Position numbers and translations under genes: made by a program
Assembly: GCA_017470055.1 (NCBI GenBank)
Contig: JAFUFD010000060.1
Location: forward strand, 1-64,000
Source: Prevotella sp.
Lineage (GTDB): Bacteria > Bacteroidota > Bacteroidia > Bacteroidales > Bacteroidaceae
Direction: 5' to 3'
DNA length: 64,000 nt
In this document: one piece after another, positions 43,017 to 50,653 of the stretch
How the letters are laid out: each line of letters begins with the position of its first letter
Position numbering within the stretch: the first letter of the stretch is position 1
Notes under the pieces: generated by a model
Databases searched by the model: none
What the model saw: only the letters and a program-made list of their open reading frames with translations
Told to the model about the DNA's origin: nothing

Positions 43017-43104
43017 CAATTTAGATTAAATTGCACGACAATTTAGATTGGATTGCTGAGCAATTTAGATTAGATTGAAAAGCAATTTAAGTTAAATTGC
43101 AATA
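43017..43104. repeat. Four-copy 22 bp tandem array with internal dyads (array 2)
   Basis: CAATTTA starts units at 43017, 43039, 43061 and 43083, exactly 22 bp apart. Unit 1 forms GCAATTTA-GAT-TAAATTGC (43016-43034), a perfect 8 bp dyad, and unit 4 a similar one; units 2 and 3 are degenerate on the right side. It lies 30-120 bp upstream of the HU-like gene's promoter. It shares no sequence with array 1, but has the same period and copy number. Confidence 0.85.
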
Positions 43105-43133
43105 ACAGAAGTAACATTTAGCCTATAGAAGGA

Positions 43134-43164
43134 TTGGAGATTTCAAGAATTATTCGTATCTTTG
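43134..43164 (+). promoter_or_regulatory. Predicted promoter of the HU-like gene and GH97
   Basis: TTG at 43134-43136, a 20 bp spacer, then TATCTTTG at 43157-43164. The ATG follows 28 bp later. Confidence 0.7.
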
Positions 43165-43192
43165 TCGCCTATAAACCAAACCAATAACAATT

Positions 43193-43666
43193 ATGGCTAT
43201 ACATTACATGCTTCAAAGGAGTAATATCAAAGGCAGTAAAACGCAAGACAAATGGTATGCGCATGCCGTCAAACAAGGTGAGTTGACTATGGAAGAGATT
43301 GAGGAGCAGATAGAGGCTGCCTGCTCTTTGAGAAGAAGCGATGTACGTGCTGTAATCACCGAACTTAAGGAAATCGTAGAACGAGGACTGAAAGACGGGT
43401 TGGTAGTCAACCTTGACGAACTGGGCAAGTTCTACTTAAGCATCAAGAGTGTCTGTGTGGATAACCCTAAGGACTTTAGGGTCGACACGCACGTCAAGGA
43501 GATTGTATGCAAGTACACCCCAGAAGGTCATCGATCGAAGTCTGGCAGTGGTCGTATCGTACGTGCCTTCACCAACAACTGTGAGTTAGTGGAGCAGGGA
43601 ACCTACGATGCCGAGAGCAACAAATACAAGCAGTCACGACGTGGCGGAACAATCAGAAAAGGCTAA
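43193..43666 (+). CDS. HU/IHF-related DNA-binding protein (HU-HIG type)
   Basis: 157 residues. The chain follows the long HU-like family common in Bacteroidetes: YMLQRSNIKGSKTQDKWYAHAV, an alpha-helical dimerisation part with LRRSDVRAVITELKEIVERGL, GLVVNLDELGKFYLSI and VKEIVCKYTPEGH. A basic tail follows (KYKQSRRGGTIRKG). Such proteins bend or wrap DNA; specific targets are unknown. It is followed after only 3 bp by GH97, so the two share a message. The 22 bp array lies just upstream of its promoter. Confidence 0.85.
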   Translation: MAIHYMLQRSNIKGSKTQDKWYAHAVKQGELTMEEIEEQIEAACSLRRSDVRAVITELKEIVERGLKDGLVVNLDELGKFYLSIKSVCVDNPKDFRVDTHVKEIVCKYTPEGHRSKSGSGRIVRAFTNNCELVEQGTYDAESNKYKQSRRGGTIRKG

Positions 43667-43669
43667 GAT

Positions 43670-45610
43670 ATGAGGACAAGACTATTTTTGTTGACACTGC
43701 TCTGTCCATTGTTAGTAATGGCAGCGCAAAGAGAGGTGACATCACCTGACGGCAGACTTGCCGTGAAGGTGAGTGTGGAAGACGGCATCACCACCTATGC
43801 GGTGACGTATGACAGTATCGAGATGATACAGCCTTCTCGGCTGGGACTGAAGACGAATATCGGGGATTTCACCCAAGGGCTTGCCGTCGTGGAGGCGAGG
43901 GAGTCGATGGTGGAGAAGCACTATGACATGAGTCGCACGAAGACATCGCACAGCGACTTCAAGGCAAAACAGTTGGACATCACCCTGGCGAATGCGGAGA
44001 GACACCAGATGACGGTGACCTTCCTCGTCGCCGACAATGACATCGCCTTCCAATATACCCTGCTCAGACAGGAGAACGACAATCCCAAGAGTGCCGTCGT
44101 CCATGGCGAGGCTACCGCTTTCCGCCTGCCGGCAGGCACCACGACATTCCTATCACCACAAAGCGACCCCATGATAGGATGGGAGCGCACGAAACCCAGT
44201 TATGAGGAGGTGTACTCCGCTGACGCCGCGATGACGGACAAGTCGCAATACGGGCACGGCTACGTGTTCCCTGCCCTCTTCCATGTAGGCGACAAGGGGT
44301 GGGTACTGATTAGCGAGACGGGGGTGACCTCTGCCTACGTGGGCGCCCATCTGAGCGACTACGACGCTGCCATGGGCTATACCGTCGCCTATCCGATGGA
44401 GGGCGAGAACAATGGTATAGGCACCACATCGGCAGGTATCCCCATCCCTGGCAGCACCCCCTGGCGCACCATCACCATTGGGCGTGACCTCAAGCCCATC
44501 GTTGAGACGACCATTGCCTTCGACCCCTTAACCCCATTATATGCCCCCTCTCAGGACTATCAGCCAGGACGCTATACGTGGAGTTGGCTCATCTGGCAGG
44601 ACGAGAGTATCAACTACGAGGACCAGGTGAAGTTCATCGACCTTGCCGCTGCCATGGGCTTCGAGTATTGTCTGGTGGACAACTGGTGGGACACAAATAT
44701 CGGACGAGACAGGATGGCGGAACTCTCCCGATACGCACAAGGGAAAGGGGTGCGCCTGATGCTGTGGTACAACTCGAACGGCTATGAGAACGATGCCCCA
44801 CAGACCCCACGGCAGCGTATGAGTACCAGCATCGCCCGTGACGAGGAGATGGCTTGGCTGAGACGTATCGGGGTCGCCGGTATCAAGGTAGACTTCTTCG
44901 GAGGCGACAAACAGCAGACCCTCCAACTCTATGAGGATATCCTCAGCGACGCCAACCGCTACGGCTTGCAGTGCATCTTCCATGGCTGCACGCTGCCTCG
45001 TGGCTGGGAGCGTCTCTATCCCAACTATGTGGCAAGCGAGGCTGTACTCGCCTCTGAGAACGTGTTCTTCGACGAAGGCGCCGCCATCCGTGAGCCATTC
45101 GACCTCACCCTGCATCCCTTCTGCCGCAACGCCGTTGCCTCGATGGACTGGGGAGGTACCATCATGAACCGTTTTATGAGCAAGGACAACAAGAGCCGTC
45201 ATAGCCGTAAGACAACGGATATGTTTGAGATCGCCTCTGCCATCACCGTCCAGACCTCCGTCCAGTGTATGGCGATACAGCCTAACAACCTGCAGGAACT
45301 GCCACAGGTGGAGTTGGACTTGATGAAGTCGCTGCCCACCACTTGGGATGAGACAAGACTCATCGACGGCTACCCAGGCAAGTATGTCGTACTGGCTCGT
45401 CGCCATGGCAACCAATGGTATATCGCAGGACTGAACGGGGAGAAGACTATAAAGAGACTGACACTGCAACTCCCCATGCTGGCTGGCAAGACCATCAGTT
45501 ACTATACAGACAACGTGAAGGGCTATGGAGAACTCAAGACCCTGAAGGTCGACAAGAAAGGACAAGCGAAAGTGGTGATACAACCGAATGGTGGACTCAT
45601 CCTAAGATAA
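43670..45610 (+). CDS. Secreted glycoside hydrolase family 97 enzyme
   Basis: 646 residues with a signal peptide (residues 1-19, LFLLTLLCPLLVMAAQ). An N-terminal beta-sandwich runs to about residue 270, then a catalytic barrel (WLIWQDESINYEDQVKFIDLA, GFEYCLVDNWWD), then a beta C-terminal domain. GH97 has two groups: inverting alpha-glucosidases like SusB, and retaining alpha-galactosidases with an aspartate nucleophile. Here GIKVDFFGGD carries Asp408 where the retaining group has its nucleophile, so alpha-galactosidase or a related retaining activity is the better guess. Translation is tightly linked to the HU-like gene upstream. Confidence 0.9.
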   Translation: MRTRLFLLTLLCPLLVMAAQREVTSPDGRLAVKVSVEDGITTYAVTYDSIEMIQPSRLGLKTNIGDFTQGLAVVEARESMVEKHYDMSRTKTSHSDFKAKQLDITLANAERHQMTVTFLVADNDIAFQYTLLRQENDNPKSAVVHGEATAFRLPAGTTTFLSPQSDPMIGWERTKPSYEEVYSADAAMTDKSQYGHGYVFPALFHVGDKGWVLISETGVTSAYVGAHLSDYDAAMGYTVAYPMEGENNGIGTTSAGIPIPGSTPWRTITIGRDLKPIVETTIAFDPLTPLYAPSQDYQPGRYTWSWLIWQDESINYEDQVKFIDLAAAMGFEYCLVDNWWDTNIGRDRMAELSRYAQGKGVRLMLWYNSNGYENDAPQTPRQRMSTSIARDEEMAWLRRIGVAGIKVDFFGGDKQQTLQLYEDILSDANRYGLQCIFHGCTLPRGWERLYPNYVASEAVLASENVFFDEGAAIREPFDLTLHPFCRNAVASMDWGGTIMNRFMSKDNKSRHSRKTTDMFEIASAITVQTSVQCMAIQPNNLQELPQVELDLMKSLPTTWDETRLIDGYPGKYVVLARRHGNQWYIAGLNGEKTIKRLTLQLPMLAGKTISYYTDNVKGYGELKTLKVDKKGQAKVVIQPNGGLILR

Positions 45611-45640
45611 AGAAAGGGCGACATCAACGTCGCCCTTTCT
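45611..45640. terminator. Terminator between GH97 and dnaA
   Basis: A perfect 12 bp stem, AGAAAGGGCGAC (45611-45622) and GTCGCCCTTTCT (45629-45640), beginning right after the GH97 stop. There is no long T run on the plus side; on the minus side TTTCTTTATC follows, so it may mainly serve dnaA. Confidence 0.78.
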
Positions 45641-45654
45641 CACATATTATTCAA

Positions 45655-47064
45655 CTATTGTTTTAACTTAAAAGAATTCTCAATACTACTCAACTCTGCG
45701 GAGAACGACTTATCGACCTTCAAACGTTGCTCGACAGCCGTGCAACTATGGATAACGGTCGAGTGGTCACGCCCTCCTATCAACTGTCCGATACGTGACG
45801 CTGGCATCTTCGTATACTTCTGAGCAAGATACATCGACACCTGACGCACGATGACATAGTCACGCTTGCGAGACTTGCTGAACACGTTCTGCTGCGATAC
45901 ATTATAGTGGTCGCAGACACGCTCCAGAATATCGTCCACAGTAAGAGGATGGTTGTCGACCTTGACAGCACGCTTGATGACACGCTCCGCAAGGCGCATA
46001 TCGACATTGCTGTTATATACTATTGAGTAAGCCATCAGCGAGTTGACCACTCCCTCCAAGTCACGTACTGAGCCGTTTGCCGTCTCAGCGATAAACTGGA
46101 TGACATCCTCAGGAATCTGCAAGCCATCCCGCTTGCACTTGGCATGCAGGATATCAACACACAACTGCATGTTAGGCTTCTCCAACTCCGCAATCAGTCC
46201 ACAGGCGAAACGTGTCAGCAGACGGTCCTTCATACCCTGCAAGTCAACAGGGGGGCGATCGCTGGCAAGAATAATCTGCTTGCCATTGCGGAACAGATGG
46301 TTGAAGATGTGGAAGAAAGTGTCCAGCGTCTTGGGTGACGTAGCCCACTCCTGTATGTCGTCAACGATCAAAACATCGATGGTCTGATAGAAGCGGATAA
46401 AGTCATTGACGGTATTCTGACGTGTGGCATCCGTAAACTGCACTTGGAAGAGACGCGCGGAGACATACAGCACACGCTTCGTAGAATACATCTCCTTGCA
46501 TTTCACACCAATAGCATTAATAAGGTGGGTCTTACCACAACCAGAGGGTCCATAGACAAAGAAGGGGTTGAAAGTCGACTTGCCAGGATGCTCTGCGATA
46601 GAGAGTCCCACGGTACGTGGCAACTTATTGCTGTCGCCCTCGATGAAGGTCTGGAAAGTCTTGTGCACATCCAACTGCGGATTCAAGTCCTGAGGAACAG
46701 CGGCATCCAAAGTCGTAGGCGCCTTGTTGCCACGAGTGGTAGGCTGTGGCTGATCAATATTGACAGGCTCACTACCCTCCTCCTCGACAGTCAGTTTGTG
46801 CGCTTTGTCGACCACGATACGATAGCGAAGTTCGACATTCGCGCCAAAGCAACGGCGCAACACCTTACTTAATAAGGTCACATAGTATTGCTCCAAATAC
46901 TCATACACATACCTGCTCGGTACTTGTATGAGAAGCATCTGGCTCTCCGTATCGTATTTCTCGAACACGATAGGCGCGAACCAGGTCTTGTATTGCTGCT
47001 CTGTAACGTTCTCCCTAATCAGATGAAGGCAGTCGTCCCAAAGCGCCTTTGGAGTTTTTCCCAT
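45655..47064 (-). CDS. dnaA: Chromosomal replication initiator DnaA
   Basis: 469 residues. Domain I is about residues 1-85 (WDDCLHLIRENVTEQQYKTWFAP). A variable linker follows, then the AAA+ domain with NPFFVYGPSGCGKTHL near residue 170 and VLIVDDIQEW. C-terminal domain IV carries the signature GGRDHSTVIH near residue 432. It binds DnaA boxes and opens oriC. It is a single gene with a terminator downstream and a 379 bp gap upstream. That gap holds only one close DnaA box (TTATTCACA, 47173-47181), so it is not convincing as oriC. Confidence 0.97.
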   Translation of the reverse strand: MGKTPKALWDDCLHLIRENVTEQQYKTWFAPIVFEKYDTESQMLLIQVPSRYVYEYLEQYYVTLLSKVLRRCFGANVELRYRIVVDKAHKLTVEEEGSEPVNIDQPQPTTRGNKAPTTLDAAVPQDLNPQLDVHKTFQTFIEGDSNKLPRTVGLSIAEHPGKSTFNPFFVYGPSGCGKTHLINAIGVKCKEMYSTKRVLYVSARLFQVQFTDATRQNTVNDFIRFYQTIDVLIVDDIQEWATSPKTLDTFFHIFNHLFRNGKQIILASDRPPVDLQGMKDRLLTRFACGLIAELEKPNMQLCVDILHAKCKRDGLQIPEDVIQFIAETANGSVRDLEGVVNSLMAYSIVYNSNVDMRLAERVIKRAVKVDNHPLTVDDILERVCDHYNVSQQNVFSKSRKRDYVIVRQVSMYLAQKYTKMPASRIGQLIGGRDHSTVIHSCTAVEQRLKVDKSFSAELSSIENSFKLKQ

Positions 47065-47133
47065 GCGGCGTTATACTTTTTAAATTATTAATAAACTAAT
47101 CTTGTTAAAGAATATAGTTTTCGTTTTCGATTG

Positions 47134-47141
47134 CAAAGTTC
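47134..47141 (-). promoter_or_regulatory. Weak -7 element candidate of dnaA
   Basis: GAACTTTG on the minus strand, one mismatch to TAnnTTTG, about 70 bp before the dnaA ATG. The single DnaA box lies 30 bp further upstream and could mediate autoregulation. Confidence 0.4.
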
Positions 47142-47172
47142 GTACTTTTTTTTGAAATATGCAAATACGTAT

Positions 47173-47181
47173 TTATTCACA
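47173..47181 (+). promoter_or_regulatory. Single DnaA box upstream of dnaA
   Basis: TTATTCACA matches the TTATnCACA consensus. It is the only such box I found between 47065 and 47443. The remainder of this gap holds AT-rich DNA, the minus-strand terminator at 47302-47329 and no supported gene. Confidence 0.5.
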
Positions 47182-47301
47182 AAAAATATACAACCCATCG
47201 TAACTTACTAATCTATCGGGGTTTAGAGCATACACGGAAGAAATGAAGACTTTTTCTATTTGCAAAATCACAAGTTTCTGCCTCTCAAAGACTTACCAAA
47301 A

Positions 47302-47329
47302 ACCGCACACCCGACATGGAATGTGCGGT
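47302..47329 (-). terminator. Terminator after the MCE protein gene
   Basis: An 8 bp GC-rich stem, ACCGCACA (47302-47309) and TGTGCGGT (47322-47329), with a 12-base loop. Read on the minus strand it ends in GGTTTTTGG, so it probably ends the amidase-MCE transcript about 115 bp past the stop codon. Confidence 0.7.
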
Positions 47330-47443
47330 CTTCGTTTATCTCAAAACTCCAAACGTTGCTATTATCAAGCAGTTCCGAATGATACGTTGAAACTTCTTTC
47401 ACCTTCTCTTCTTATTTAGACAAAATAAAAATTAAGAAGAATT

Positions 47444-48349
47444 TTATTTGTCTTTTTTGCCGAAAACGGAGAAGTGCACATAGCGTTTTGGATGCTGTTT
47501 CAAATCTCTCATCAGAGAGTCAGCATCGGCGGCTGTGGCACTCAAATGGTTATAGAGGGAAGCGTCACGCATCAGAAGTCCTAAGGTGCCCTCGTTGCTG
47601 TTGAGTTTCTGGGTCATCTCCTCCACATTCGCCAACGTCTTATTGACATTCGCCTGCATCGCAGCCACATCGATGGACGACAGGTTTGCCGTCAACTGCT
47701 GGGTATTATCCAGCACACCATCCGCTTTCCTCAGCATCGAGGGGACATCACGCCCCAGACTTGCCGACAGGGTACGCAGGTCGACACTCGTCTGCTGAAG
47801 GTTTGCCGTCATTCCCTCTACGTTATGCAACGTGTTACGAAGCGCAGGATCAGCAAGCAACAGGTTCAGACTGGTCAGGATAGAGTCGAGTTTTGGCATC
47901 ATCGCCTCAATGGCGGGAACCATCTCGCCCACCTTACTCATAACACCTTCCTCGATTTTCCCCACAATGGTGTCGCCCACTGCCACAAAACTCAGCGGAT
48001 TGTCCGACAATACCAAATTGATCTTGATATTACCCAGCAAGTCACTGGCAAGTTCCGCATGGGAACCTACAGGCACCCGCATCTGCTTGTCGAGTCCCAT
48101 GATGGCGATAATCTTATTAGGACGTTCATAGTCATACTCGATACGCTCGACGACACCCACCTTATAGCCATTGGCATAGACTGGTGAGGATGCGGCAAGT
48201 CCACTGACATCATCGAACGCCACACAGTAATTGTTGGAATTCGAGAAAACACTCAGCCCCTTCAGGAAATTCAAACCGAAATAAAGCACCACCAACGCCA
48301 CGATAGCGACCAAGGCTATCTGTATCTCTTTTGTAAAGAACTTCTTCAT
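47444..48349 (-). CDS. MlaD/MCE family protein
   Basis: 301 residues. One N-terminal membrane span (about residues 9-30) is followed by an MCE domain (about 37-115: FDDVSGLAASSPVYANGYKVGVVERI and LGNIKINLVL). A long helical region follows. MCE proteins bind and shuttle phospholipids between the membranes as part of Mla-like transport. The usual ATPase and permease genes are not next to it here. It starts 3 bp after the amidase gene, so the pair is co-transcribed. Confidence 0.87.
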   Translation of the reverse strand: MKKFFTKEIQIALVAIVALVVLYFGLNFLKGLSVFSNSNNYCVAFDDVSGLAASSPVYANGYKVGVVERIEYDYERPNKIIAIMGLDKQMRVPVGSHAELASDLLGNIKINLVLSDNPLSFVAVGDTIVGKIEEGVMSKVGEMVPAIEAMMPKLDSILTSLNLLLADPALRNTLHNVEGMTANLQQTSVDLRTLSASLGRDVPSMLRKADGVLDNTQQLTANLSSIDVAAMQANVNKTLANVEEMTQKLNSNEGTLGLLMRDASLYNHLSATAADADSLMRDLKQHPKRYVHFSVFGKKDK

Positions 48350-48352
48350 GTG

Positions 48353-49564
48353 TTATCGTTTATTCTTATTTGCTCTGAACTCACGGATAGCCGCACGGGT
48401 ATCCACTTTCTTGTCACCTCTAAACGCGATGATAAAAGCCTCTGGGAAATTCGCCACCAGACTCTCACGCACCTTGGCAATCTCATCATAGTCGGTAGAC
48501 GCTCCTACCGTATATTTATAGAAGCCTCCCTCCTCGTAGCACTGGGCGGCAGGCTGTCCGTTCAACTTCGACTTGCTGACCTTCTGGCGAGAGGCGCTTG
48601 CCATAATCTGCACCTTGAACACCAAGGCGGAGTCTGTCGGCTCCTTGACCTCCTCCACCTTACTCACTGGAGCCATTGGCTCTTGCTCCGCTTTCTCTGG
48701 AACGGCAGCGACGGGCTCTTTCTGTTTTTCCTCTTGCGGCACTATAGAAGGAATCTGATAATCCTGCTTCTGCTCTGCCTGATAAGGTACCGTGATATTA
48801 GAGTCGTACTTCCGCTTGTAGTCCAGAAAAGCCTGATAGATGCCATAGCCCAGACGGTCGATGCCATTAGAACTGTTCAACATCTGCTCCTCATCCGAGG
48901 TCGTGATAAAACCTAACTCTATCAGACAACTGGGCATGGAGGTCTCACGCAACACCAGAAAACCAGCCTGCTTCACCCCCTTGTCTGGACGATTGGCTGC
49001 CGCACAGGCTCTTTTCTGCACGAAACGTGCCAGTTCCACACTCTGTGCCATATTCTTGTCCTGCATGAACTCAAACATGATATAACTCTCACTGGAGTTG
49101 GGATCGAAGCCCTCGTAGCGCTGTTTGTAGTCTTTCTCTATGAGAATAACGGAGTTCTCACGCTTTGCCACATCCAGATTGGTGGCGGCACGGTGCATTC
49201 CTAGTGTATAGGTCTCCATGCCACGAGCCACCCTACCTCGAGGCACTGCGTTCGTATGGATGGAGATAAAGAGGTCTGCCTTGTTCTTATTGGCGATGTC
49301 GGCACGGGTATGCAAGGGGATAAAGACATCCGTCTTGCGGGTATAGATCACTCTCACGTCAGGACAGTTCCTCTCAACATACCGCCCAAAGGCGAGAGCC
49401 ACGTTCAAGTTAATATTCTTCTCCTTGGAAAAAGCACCCAAGGCACCTGCGTCATGCCCGCCATGACCAGCGTCGATAACCAGTGTGAATTTCTTGTTTG
49501 CGGCAGCCACAGCCACTACAAACCCCACCGTTATCCATATCAGAAATAGTATCCTATTCTTCAT
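48353..49564 (-). CDS. N-acetylmuramoyl-L-alanine amidase with C-terminal SPOR-like domain
   Basis: 403 residues: signal peptide or anchor (about 1-22), then an Amidase_3 domain (about 25-235) with the zinc motif DAGHGGHDAGALG, SIHTNAVPRG, and the catalytic glutamate in CLIELGFIT. A low-complexity Glu/Pro/Lys linker follows, then a SPOR-like end (FKVQIMASASRQ, with KYTVGASTDYDEIAKVRESL). It cleaves the amide bond between MurNAc and the stem peptide, and SPOR domains direct proteins to septal glycan. It lies upstream of the MCE gene with a 3 bp gap. Confidence 0.92.
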   Translation of the reverse strand: MKNRILFLIWITVGFVVAVAAANKKFTLVIDAGHGGHDAGALGAFSKEKNINLNVALAFGRYVERNCPDVRVIYTRKTDVFIPLHTRADIANKNKADLFISIHTNAVPRGRVARGMETYTLGMHRAATNLDVAKRENSVILIEKDYKQRYEGFDPNSSESYIMFEFMQDKNMAQSVELARFVQKRACAAANRPDKGVKQAGFLVLRETSMPSCLIELGFITTSDEEQMLNSSNGIDRLGYGIYQAFLDYKRKYDSNITVPYQAEQKQDYQIPSIVPQEEKQKEPVAAVPEKAEQEPMAPVSKVEEVKEPTDSALVFKVQIMASASRQKVSKSKLNGQPAAQCYEEGGFYKYTVGASTDYDEIAKVRESLVANFPEAFIIAFRGDKKVDTRAAIREFRANKNKR

Positions 49565-49583
49565 ATCTACGTTTTCAAGGGTG

Positions 49584-49591
49584 CAAAATTA
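49584..49591 (-). promoter_or_regulatory. Predicted -7 element of the amidase-MCE pair
   Basis: TAATTTTG on the minus strand fits TAnnTTTG, 19 bp before the amidase ATG. It lies 25 bp downstream of the folB stop, so this unit is separate from folB. No clear -33 element. Confidence 0.55.
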
Positions 49592-49616
49592 GTTATTTTC
49601 CCGCAAAAACCGACAC

Positions 49617-50003
49617 TTATCCGCCAGTTTTATCATTTATTAAATGTAATTCCACGCCAGCCCCCTTACAGTCGGCACCCATAGGGGGATTCTGCTTCAT
49701 AAGTCGGAGATCAACACTTGTCACCTTGGGGAAACGCTTAAGGAGGGTATTCACGATACGCCCCGCTACATGCTCCAGCAAGGCAGAAGGCTGCTCCATC
49801 TCCTGTCGCACGAGTCGGTAGACCTCCGCATAGTTGAGGGTATCCTCCACGTGGTCAGAAGCCATCGCCTCCGAGAGGTCGTAGCCCATGCGGAGAGACA
49901 CGAGGAAATCGGCTCCCACATTCCTCTCCTGGGGCATCACCCCATGGAAGGCATGAAAGCGGACATCCTTCAAAAAGACATATCCTGACTTTACTCTCAT
50001 CAT
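49617..50003 (-). CDS. folB: Dihydroneopterin aldolase
   Basis: 128 residues. It splits dihydroneopterin to 6-hydroxymethyl-dihydropterin and glycolaldehyde in folate synthesis. The family motifs are VRFHAFHGVMPQERNVGADF near residues 14-33 and LNYAEVYRLV near residue 57. KNPPMGADCKG-like text appears near the end as QNPPMGADCKGAGVEL. Length is normal. It follows the ribonucleotide-reductase-like gene after 3 bp and shares its promoter; no other folate gene is adjacent. Confidence 0.93.
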   Translation of the reverse strand: MMRVKSGYVFLKDVRFHAFHGVMPQERNVGADFLVSLRMGYDLSEAMASDHVEDTLNYAEVYRLVRQEMEQPSALLEHVAGRIVNTLLKRFPKVTSVDLRLMKQNPPMGADCKGAGVELHLINDKTGG

Positions 50004-50006
50004 TGC

Positions 50007-50528
50007 CTACTCTTGTGACTCCTCCTGCTCGTCGTTATTGCCTGGCAAGTATTTCTTCAAGGCACGCTCCACACCCACCTTCCAAGTATTGATACTCTCG
50101 TCTTTAAGAGACAGAGAGCCTACGAGACGGATGACATGCTCCAAAGGCATGCGGTAACGCAACACGCCACTGATCAACTTGGCGTAGTTCCAATACTCTG
50201 GGTTGAACTTCTCCGAGAGTCCCTCCACAGTGGTCTTATAGCCCCGTTTGTTCTCAAACTGGAAGTCATAACGCTTGGTGCCATCAGGATTTACCTGCTT
50301 GATGATCTTACCATGGGTGACCGTCTTGGGCAGGACGATACCCTCCTCATCATCCTGTAAACCCGTGAATATCTCATAGGGATAGCCGTCGAGCAACCCG
50401 ACGAAGGCGACCCATTTCTCTTTGTTGTTCTGGAAACGCACCACATCGCACTCTAAGACCTGAGGACGAATCTCCACTACTTCAGGACGTTGGTCCTGTA
50501 CTGACTCTTTCTTGTTATTTCCTTCCAT
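50007..50528 (-). CDS. Stand-alone C-terminal domain of class II ribonucleotide reductase
   Basis: 173 residues. The stretch LQDDEEGIVLPKTVTHGKIIK through KFNPEYWNYAKLISGVLRYRMP and INTWKVGVERALKKY matches, to my memory, the extreme C-terminal part of adenosylcobalamin-dependent NrdJ proteins of Bacteroidetes. The catalytic barrel with its radical-site cysteines is absent. The N terminus is charged and begins right after its own promoter, so this is not a cut-off fragment of a longer adjacent gene. It is the first gene of a pair with folB. It could be an accessory subunit, a regulatory domain, or a split half working with a reductase encoded elsewhere. Confidence 0.75.
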   Translation of the reverse strand: MEGNNKKESVQDQRPEVVEIRPQVLECDVVRFQNNKEKWVAFVGLLDGYPYEIFTGLQDDEEGIVLPKTVTHGKIIKQVNPDGTKRYDFQFENKRGYKTTVEGLSEKFNPEYWNYAKLISGVLRYRMPLEHVIRLVGSLSLKDESINTWKVGVERALKKYLPGNNDEQEESQE

Positions 50529-50545
50529 ATCTTGACTATTTTTTG

Positions 50546-50576
50546 CAAAGTTACTAACTTTATCTGATATAACAAA
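50546..50576 (-). promoter_or_regulatory. Predicted promoter of the RNR-like gene and folB
   Basis: On the minus strand TTTG (50576-50573), a 19 bp spacer and TAACTTTG (50553-50546): a full -33/-7 match. The ATG follows 17 bp after the -7 element. Confidence 0.78.
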
Positions 50577-50641
50577 TAACTTTTTCGGAAACTTTCAATA
50601 AACTTTCAGGGGAAAAGTTCTCCTTTTTGGGAAAGATTATG

Positions 50642-50649
50642 TACTTTTG
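50642..50649 (+). promoter_or_regulatory. Predicted -7 element of the nitroreductase gene
   Basis: TACTTTTG fits TAnnTTTG and ends only 4 nt before the ATG at 50654. If transcription starts at the usual distance, the first base of the message is the A of the ATG (leaderless mRNA). No consensus -33 element at 19-21 bp. Confidence 0.5.
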
Positions 50650-50653
50650 CAGC

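Noticed and set aside
47243..47419. A 58-codon open frame beginning ATGAAGACT in the dnaA-mlaD gap
   Set aside because: It crosses the minus-strand terminator hairpin, has no promoter or ribosome-binding site, and shows no recognisable family. It cannot be fully excluded as a small gene.
47065..47443. Possible replication origin beside dnaA
   Set aside because: Only one close DnaA box and no cluster of repeats with an AT-rich unwinding region.
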